Shown here in pieces: positions 57,552 to 64,000 of a stretch of DNA of 64,000 bases. The notes under the pieces were generated by a model. That model made no database searches. It was not told where the DNA came from and saw only the letters and a list, made by a program, of their open reading frames with translations. Source of the DNA: Phellopilus nigrolimitatus (lineage: Eukaryota > Basidiomycota > Agaricomycetes > Hymenochaetales > Hymenochaetaceae); the NCBI GenBank assembly GCA_021029095.1, contig JAJOHG010000002.1, positions 1,674,001-1,738,000 on the forward strand, given 5' to 3'. The first letter of the stretch is position 1. Every line of letters starts with the position of its first letter. The translations under genes were made by a program, and so were the position numbers.

Positions 57552-58325
57552 ATGGTGAGCATAGCCTGCAGAGTTCGCCAGCCGCGTCGTTTGACCATTG
57601 TCATTGTTGTATTCCCCAGTCCAAAGGCGTCGACCCCATCACACGCTTCCTCGTCAGCCGACCCCAGAAAGGCAACTGGCAAACTAGCCCGAGTACTCGT
57701 TAGTCGGAGCCGCGAAACCGTCTATGCCAGTCCTGGTGATCAGAGCCTATACGCCGTCGTCACGAACTATCTGGTCCAAATCCAGAACAACAGACTCGTC
57801 TCCTGGGATAACAACACCGATGGCACCCAGAAGTATAAACAAGAGTACACGACCGAGCTCAAGGTGACCAGCGGTTCTGAAGTCAGCAAATCGATCGGCC
57901 TGTCGGCTGCATTCAAGGGCTTGACGATCTCGACGGAGTACAGCCAGAAGACGTTCAGTACGACGGAGACGACGACCTCGAAAACGGAGACTACGGAAGT
58001 CGAAGTGCCTCCCCGCTCGGAGCTGTTCTTCTACCAGAGGCAGTACGTCTTGCGCTCTGACGTGTATTTCATCCTCGACGCATGGAACGAGTTGTCGATT
58101 GTTGGATCGGTGGGAGGGCATAAAGTTTTGCATGCGCAATGCGATGTCGTCATCGACAGCGACGATTACATTACGACCGAAACGGAGCTGAAGGGAGAGA
58201 CGGAGATCAAAGTGGATGCTGCGAGCGTCACAAACTTTGCGGAGGGGCTCAAAATCCGCAAGTTTGGGAATTACACGGAGAGGGCGAAGAACACGCTGAG
58301 GGCTATGGGGTTGAATGGTCAATGA
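57552..58325 (+). CDS. Aerolysin-like (ETX/MTX2-pattern) paralogue 4, altered N-terminus
   Basis: Mirror partner of paralogue 1. The body (KSIGLSAAFKGLTISTEYSQ, the Ser/Thr-rich strand, VPPRSELFFYQRQYVLRSDV, LRAMG) is the cleanest example of the family pattern. The family intron (57555-57619, GTGAGC to CCCCAG) can still be spliced, but then an inserted ~16 bp near 57672-57690 throws the frame into a stop. If that intron is retained, one frame runs from the ATG to 58325 without a stop (257 residues, N-terminus basic and unlike the other copies). Which form is made cannot be told from sequence. It could be a pseudogene, an intron-retained gene or an assembly error. Confidence 0.5.
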   Translation: MVSIACRVRQPRRLTIVIVVFPSPKASTPSHASSSADPRKATGKLARVLVSRSRETVYASPGDQSLYAVVTNYLVQIQNNRLVSWDNNTDGTQKYKQEYTTELKVTSGSEVSKSIGLSAAFKGLTISTEYSQKTFSTTETTTSKTETTEVEVPPRSELFFYQRQYVLRSDVYFILDAWNELSIVGSVGGHKVLHAQCDVVIDSDDYITTETELKGETEIKVDAASVTNFAEGLKIRKFGNYTERAKNTLRAMGLNGQ

Positions 58326-58560
58326 TTGCAACATGGACTTCAGAGATATCAATGCACGTACGACAGAATTCCATGTATCTCGAGTGCATTCTATATGTTT
58401 CTGTATGTTAAATGAATAACATCGTGAAATTATTGCGGGCAATACACACTGTAAGTGTAACACAGCGAAAACATCGCGTCGTACAAACGTCACGTGTCGG
58501 TCGCACCTCACGCTAGCCCCGCCTTCGTTCGCACATCATCGTCAAATTTTACTGGCACTT

Positions 58561-59421
58561 GTTGATACTACACTTCTAATGGAGAAAGTACGTGCTGCTA
58601 AATTACTCCTGTATCATACACAGAGCACAGATCTGAAAAGAAGGCTGAAGAAACTGGGGAAGCAGGTAACGACTTGTACTTAGCTGATCCGGAAAATCTG
58701 CTGCGATCGGCTATAGCGGTCTCGTCGGACAACCTTACTAGATTCCGGCTACGTCCAAGTTCTTTTACTGCTCTTCGATGTCGGCGGAAGACTCCGAATA
58801 AGCCAAGCCAGACAACCTTTACCTTTAGAATTACTTCTGATTGTCGGCTGATTTTCAGTCTTCAGACTGCTCTGAAATTCTATAACCTGGACTCGGGATC
58901 CCGTGACCAGGTAGAAATACTGCCAAGTCTATCTCGAATAGACATTCATGTACCTTGTTTGTAGACCCTTTCGACAGTGTCGGAAAGCTGGTCTAGAAGC
59001 AACGTTTAATCGGAAGCTGGACGAAACAGGCGGACTAGATTTCACGGAATCCGACGACAACATTATGACGACTCGGAGGAATGCAGAAGATTTTATATGG
59101 GCGGGCAAGTTACTTCTATAGTATGAAAATAAGCTCCGTAAGACGAACATTCTAGATCTCGGATATCCATGTCGGCAGGCTTTCAGTAGCCATCTTCCAA
59201 AAGATGTCAAACTCATAAGTCACAGCTTGATGATCCACCGTCAGTGTCGATCGAGTAGAACCCAGATGTGATCGCCTTCTGAGCAGAGATCCAGTGTTCC
59301 ATATTTCCTCGGCCATATGCCCTATTGGCACGTTGGGCGAACAAAAGGGCGCGAACACCGTCGGGGTAAGCTAGTACTAGGCTGTCCGAGTCCGCACAGG
59401 CCGAGCGTGGCGTGCGGCGCT
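58561..59421. other. Spacer outside arm B
   Basis: No gene recognised. Frames on both strands are short and lack splice-consistent extension. Confidence 0.5.
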
Positions 59422-59422
59422 C

Positions 59423-59430
59423 ATATAAAA
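59423..59430 (+). promoter_or_regulatory. TATA box of the small gene at 59475
   Basis: ATATAAAA, 45-52 bp before the ATG, in a GC-rich surrounding. It is one of the clearest TATA boxes in the window. Confidence 0.6.
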
Positions 59431-59474
59431 GTGCGTGGCGCACGCCCCGCGTTTTCTCCACCACCAGAGAAGAA

Positions 59475-59886
59475 ATGTTCTTTTGCATCGGATCCAACAA
59501 GTTGACGCAGAAGTCTTACATGAGGCAGCTACGGGAATGTGAGTATCTGCTTCACTCCTTGAGGTAGTTGTTTTCGACACTGAAAAGTACGGCGTGGCGG
59601 ATAGGTCTCGAAAGCACAATAGGTCCTGACTGCGAGGCTTACGCTCTGTGCAGTGCGGTGGATTGGAAGCCATATATCCTCGGTCAGTTCGTACATTCGC
59701 CACATAATGAATTTTGGCCTGACAGATGCCTTGACCACTGTAACAGTGCAGATACCGATTGATGGAGAAAAAGGATATCCATTCGCAGAGTTCACATACC
59801 ATAAAGGCAGGAGCCATGAAGAGATTGCGAAGCGGATTGTGAAGTATTGCTCCAAGTACCCGGAAAGCTTCATCCAGTTAAGATGA
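59475..59886 (+). CDS. Small unidentified protein (100 residues, three exons)
   Basis: Exons 59475-59538, 59605-59682 and 59726-59886 join in phase 1 throughout, and the middle exon is symmetric. The product begins MFFCIGSNKLTQKSYMRQLR, contains the Cys pair PDCEAYALC and an amphipathic strand VTVQIPIDGEKGYPFAEF, and ends with a basic helix (HEEIAKRIVKYCSKYPESF). There is no signal peptide or membrane helix, and no family was recognised. Three GT-AG introns of consistent size, clean phases and a TATA box at the right distance argue for a real gene. An accidental frame remains possible because the exons are short. Confidence 0.55.
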
Positions 59887-60156
59887 CGACGGTTCATCGG
59901 CTGGAGACGATTCGCAAAGTGGCGGGAACAAAAAGGCAGAAGAGTACATCCGAAGTGCACTTCTAAGAGGATATACAGGGAAAGGACAGAGACTAAAATT
60001 GTATTGTTATCTTATTTTTATTTCGATTTATATGCATGTAGCCAAGGTGCAAGTGGTTGTTTGTTCCCAAAGCTTCTGCCAAACAAATGGCGGGAACGGC
60101 CGCGTCGCCACAGTAAGTTAACGTCCACTTTGAGGAACTCGCACATTTCGTAAATA

Positions 60157-60842
60157 ATGGCTACGAAGAAAGCGGCGGACCACACGCTGTACCACCTGAG
60201 TCCGAAGGGCTTCTGGAAGAAATTCCGCGACGCCGTCGTCGTCAGTCCGTCGATTTCGAGCGGCCTCCCGCTCGCCGCCGTCAACAGGTACCCGCAGCCT
60301 GCGTCCAGGCCGGAGAAGTACGCGACGCCCGCGACGAAGGGTACGCCGCGATATGCTTCATGTGGGCAATAGAGCGAGCTAGACTGACATGACTCGCTCG
60401 CCAGCGTCCGACCCCGCGGAGAACCCGTACTGGAAACGCGACGTGCGCCGCGCGTACCCGCAGCTCTCTGTCGTCACGCAGGACGAGCTCGCGACCTTTC
60501 TCCTCCAGGCGCCAGAGCAGCCCTCGTACGTTCTCTCCCATCTAGACTGCAGGATCTCATCTCGTGTACCCATTCACCTCACGCTCGTCTATTGCTAGCG
60601 TCAGCGCTCCTGAGGGTCAACAACCCGCGGCCGCCGCCGAAGGCGGTTCTGTGCCTACCACCCGCGCGCCTGCTGTCGACCTCACCGCCGCAATCGCGAC
60701 TATCACCAACGCGGGCAAGGCGTACTCTGCATCGCGCCTCCCGCCGACACCACCGACTTCGTTCAAGCGCTGGAAACCCGAGGATGCGCCAGACGCCCCG
60801 CACGACCCGCATGCGTATTTCCCCATGATCATGGTGAAGTAA
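60157..60842 (+). CDS. Complex I 21-kDa-type accessory subunit (NADH:ubiquinone oxidoreductase)
   Basis: Three exons (60157-60340, 60405-60525, 60599-60842) give 182 residues with consistent phases. The N-terminal half carries LSPKGFWKKFRDAVVVSP, SGLPLAAVNRYPQPASRPEK and AENPYWKRDVRRAYP, which match the fungal 21-kDa complex I subunit family (NUXM/21.3-kDa type) as recalled. SVVTQDELATFLL follows, then an Ala/Pro-rich linker and a C-terminal PPTPPTSFKRWKPED. It would be a peripheral accessory subunit in mitochondria. No classical presequence is apparent, as is common for accessory subunits. The start is the first ATG after the upstream gene. Confidence 0.75.
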
Positions 60843-61621
60843 AAGGGAGACGGTGTAGGATCTGCGTTGTAGAGATATAGATCGGTTGGTTCGGGTTCGG
60901 AACTTCAGAGAGGAAGGTCTGTTTGCTAGACGTAGAGGAGCTGGCAAGGCGCGATTGATACTCAATTCAAATTTCATCATCCTCTTTTTTTTCCTTCTCT
61001 TTTTCTCTTATCTCTCCCCACCAAGTCTCTTTCAGCTGCATTTTTATCCCTCTTCTCAAAATACGAGCAAGAGAGTTAGGAACTTGACTGCAAGCCCTTC
61101 TACTAGCTATCGGAGTTTGGCGGACCTCAAGTGGAACTCGGTTTCTCATGTCACGATTCTTCATCCCACTGAGTCAGCTATCTTCACGTCTTCTCGCTGC
61201 CGTCTTGAAACTACAACCTTGCCGTGTCGAGGACAAGCCACAGTCGTCAAGTGCGTCGGTAGAACGGCGACCTATACCTGTAGTTGTCAGCACGCGATCG
61301 ACACAAGGTTGCGCCATCCCGACACCATCGTCGCCAATTCGGCTAAAACACCGAAAAATGGCGAACTTGCGCCATCGCTGCCACGCTGGCCAATACTGGC
61401 CAGCAAAGCAATTCAAGAGAACGCCATTTGACTCTATTTCCGGGCTTCTATCTATCCTGGTGCTGGGCGTGCTCGTAAGTCAGCCATGGCGACATCTGCG
61501 GTCCTAAGACACCCACGCTCTGCTACATATCATCTGGATCTGGGCTAGAGAAAGGAAAACAATATACCAGTATCTCCCTCTCATCTGTCTCAGTTCTTCA
61601 ACTGTTCTCCGTGAAGAAAAA
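60843..61621. other. Spacer with pyrimidine-rich tract
   Basis: The plus strand is very C/T-rich at about 60978-61050. No gene recognised. It contains the promoter of the gene at 61622. Confidence 0.5.
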
Positions 61622-62624
61622 ATGTCGACTATGTCTCCGCCGCCTTTCTTTTACGGAAGTGCCGACCCGCATGCAGAGTTAGAAGAGAAACTTGACGACC
61701 AGCCGCCCAAGTTCTCGGCACCCGCTCACCCATCCGTGCACCTCCTTGAGAAACTCCGCGCAGATGAGAGCAGCGCACATCCGGACCGACCGCCACCCTA
61801 TGTTCACCGCGACCCACACGAGCAGCCGACGTTCACGCCCGAGTCCCTCGCGCACCCCGTGCACCCCGTCCTATATCTGCCCCCGCTCATCTCGGCCCTC
61901 CCCTCCTCGTCCACCGCAGTAGATCCCGCTCATCCCGCCGCGCTACAACAAGACCAATACCCGGGGCGCGCTTCCCCGCCCGCCGTCTTGACTACGGCGA
62001 CGCGCCTTCCCGAGATCGACCCCGTCTCGCTCTCTCTGCACCGCGCACTGCACTACTTCCAGCCATTGTCTGAGAAGTACGCGGCCACGCCGTATGGCGA
62101 GGCATTCAACTGGGGCGAGCTCCGCCTGCCGGAGGACGAGGAGCGGGAGTGGTATTGCGTTGCGTTCCGTTCTCGAAGGAAGGAAGGGAGCGACGGAGAT
62201 GGTCAGCTTATACTTAGTCCTTTGGAAAAGAAATAATGCTTGAAACTGATACTAGGCTTTATTCAGGGCTCTACGAGGCGGACAAAAAGGCACACGAAGA
62301 GGCCGTGGAGAACGGCGGGGTGCGTCACGTCCTCTTCCTGTTTATACTGCCGACTCATCCCATCCGACCTTATATCAATTCTAGCTCCTAATGTACTGGT
62401 ACGGCGTGCCCGACCCGCACACGGGGCTCAACCTCGCGACCTGCATCTGGCAGTCGCGCGCGCATGCGGCCGCCGCTAATGCACGTCCGCATCACATTCG
62501 TGCGATGCGCCTCGCGCGTGACGCGTACGCGGTGTACGCGCTCGAGCGGCACGTGCTGCGGAAGGAAAAAGGGAGCACACGCGTGCAGGTCGTGGCGTAT
62601 GAGGGTGGGGAGGTCGGATGGTAG
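61622..62624 (+). CDS. UPF0643-family protein
   Basis: Three exons (61622-62201, 62267-62319, 62385-62624) give 290 residues. The N-terminal 135 residues are Pro/His-rich and low in order. The conserved part starts at SLHRALHYFQPLSEKYAATPYGEAFNW in exon 1, then EREWYCVAFRSRRK, LYEADKKAHEEAVENGG, LLMYWYGVPD, NLATCIWQSRAHA and ARPHHIRAMRLARDAYAVYALERH. This series is typical of a fungal family represented by fission yeast UPF0643 protein PB2B2.08; its biochemical role is unknown. No targeting signal is evident. The family name is from memory of the conserved block. Confidence 0.7.
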
Positions 62625-62827
62625 TGGGACTCGTCACTTTAAAAGGTTCGAGGAAAGGATACCTGCTTTGCTTTTTTGCTTTTAAATTGGGTTTGTTTGA
62701 TACCTTGCTCCTCGAATTTTGTAAAATCCATTACTTGCACTGTAAATTATTTCATGTACCTACTGATACACACATTCCACATGGTCTGTGGGAATTGCGA
62801 GGCGAGCGCACGCCTAATACATATCCA

Positions 62828-64000
62828 TCAAACTTCCCAATCTTCAATTGAATCATCCGAGCCTTGGGACGGGTTCCAGTTGTCTACATCAGCATTCACC
62901 GCCAACTCCTGAGCCTGCTCCGAGCTCAAGTCTACTATTTCCTGAAAGATACGTCAGTTACAGGCTGGTCATGATTGCGTGCTGAAGGTAACTTTACCTT
63001 GTCCCCGCTAACCTCGCCCGAAGCTTCCTGAGCTGGCGGGGATACGTCACGCAGCGGAGATAGATAGATCCCCGGGGCGGGCGCAAAGGCCGGGCGTGCC
63101 CTAATCGACTTGGGCATCATTGTCGTCGTCGTCGTCGTCTGACCTACTGTCTCTGTCGACTCCACCATCAGCGCTGCGACCTGGACCTGAACTTGAGAAT
63201 CAGGCTCATCGCGTCGACTTTCAACACTCATCCCGGTATCCTTCATTTGAGGAGTGTGCGGGGTCACGTCACTGTTAGCGCCATCGAGATCTTGCGGAAC
63301 ACGGGAGAAGCGCATATAGGGAGATGAGGAAGTGAGAACGAGACTGAAAGGCGCCGGAGTCAGGTCTCGCGCGGGCGCGTTTTCAGTGCCAGCGCGAGTG
63401 ACACAGTCGTAGGTAGGCGTTGGCGTGATTGGAGTTGAGGCATGTAGCGGAGGTAGGTATTCAGATGGACGAGGTGGTGTTGCAGTTACCGACTTGTCAA
63501 CTTCAAAAACGTCTTGTAGCTCATTCGGCACGTCGAGATCATCTCCCAAGTTGGTTATAGAACACTCTCCAGCGTCCCCTAACACCCACTTGCTGTTGGC
63601 GATCTCGGAATGATGCTTGGCGACGAAACGTGACACGTTTGATCTCATGAGCTCGTGCTCGAATTCAATGTCGTCGAATGGAGGTTCAGCGGGGTCAGAG
63701 AGCGTTGGATCTTCATTTGGCGAGTCGAAATACACGACAGGCGGTGCACAGAAGACAGGGCCAGGCATTGAGAAAGGTTGATTTACGTCGAAGTCATCAA
63801 GAATGCCGCTGTTGGCAGTATTGTCGAATCCGAGTGAACAAGCAAAAGAGTGCGCGTAGTCTTCGTCATTGGCTTTGTCGTTATCAAGGAGCGTAAGTGA
63901 GTCAGATGAAGCGTCGCGAGAAGTAAACGAGCAATCTACGTTGAGAGTCGGCTCATCTGCACGATCAAAGGCAGGGAGACGAGAAGCTGGACCAGGAGTA
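62828..64000 (-). CDS. Acidic Ser/Pro/Thr-rich protein, C-terminal part (5' end beyond window)
   Basis: The minus-strand frame is open from the window end (64000) to 62998. An intron (62997-62942, GTAAAG to TTTCAG) leads to a last exon 62941-62828 ending NPSQGSDDSIEDWEV. About 370 residues are visible. They are acidic, rich in Ser, Thr and Pro, with TP-motifs (STPITPTPT, DLTPAPFSL, DVTPHTPQMKD) that could be proline-directed phosphorylation sites, and a run of six Thr near the middle. No domain is recognised. A regulatory or cell-cycle-linked role is possible but not supported. Confidence 0.6.

Larger units (their letters stand above)
54412..58560. repeat. Inverted segmental duplication, arm B
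   Basis: Mirror copy of 43270-48913 (see arm A). It contains paralogues 3 and 4, lacks the MITE present at 48146-48616, and lacks the ~540 bp found at 43340-43880 in arm A. The inner end matches GTGAGCGACGTGTATGCAA at about 48897-48915. The 5.5-kb centre between the arms (HbrB and two Con-6 genes) is single-copy here. Confidence 0.85.

Noticed and set aside
61148..61507. Plus-strand 119-codon frame before the UPF0643 gene
   Set aside because: Overlapping frames on both strands are equally open, with no splice or domain support.

Overview
The window is nuclear DNA of a basidiomycete fungus, most likely a wood- or litter-inhabiting Agaricomycete. Genes are broken by many 45-90 bp introns with GTRNGT donors, and several families typical of that group are present: a DUF6533-type membrane protein, an AIM9-like kinase-fold protein, an aryl-alcohol-oxidase-type GMC enzyme, Con-6 proteins and an HbrB/TORC2 subunit. 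No rRNA, tRNA or CRISPR array was recognised. Most gene models were built by hand-splicing, and exon phases were checked arithmetically where exact exon ends are given.

Layout. 0.4-7.2 kb: an AT-hook protein with an internal duplication, a hemerythrin-domain protein, a COMT-type O-methyltransferase, and on the minus strand a seven-helix DUF6533-like protein. 7.2-13.5 kb is a scrambled interval: a broken copy of the 3' end of the neighbouring giant gene (8.6-9.3 kb), an AIM9-like phosphotransferase gene with two apparent frameshifts, and a decayed but intron-bearing fragment of the proteasome ATPase gene RPT2. 13.3-23.2 kb: one giant minus-strand gene with an N-terminal membrane anchor followed by about three tandem DUF3712-type beta-sandwich modules. 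23-36 kb: housekeeping genes separated by gene-poor spacers: a basic low-complexity protein, a candidate telomere-capping Ten1, a LETM1-domain mitochondrial protein and the mitochondrial tRNA t6A enzyme Qri7. 36.9-42.9 kb: gamma-glutamyltranspeptidase and a secreted GMC oxidoreductase.

43.3-58.6 kb is the most unusual part. Two long inverted arms (about 43.27-48.91 kb and 54.41-58.56 kb) flank a unique 5.5 kb centre that holds the TORC2 gene HbrB and two Con-6 genes. Each arm carries two divergent paralogues of a ~230-residue protein with an aerolysin-like pattern, giving four in all. In every copy the first coding exon is just the ATG, and the promoters share a TATA-like box; at least three share a palindromic site. 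Two copies are intact and two have an N-terminal frame break. A TA-flanked MITE has inserted in one arm, and the other arm preserves the empty site. A second copy of the same MITE lies at 35.2-36.0 kb.

58.6-64 kb: a small unidentified gene with a strong TATA box, the complex I 21-kDa-type subunit, a UPF0643 protein and the 3' part of an acidic protein that runs off the window.
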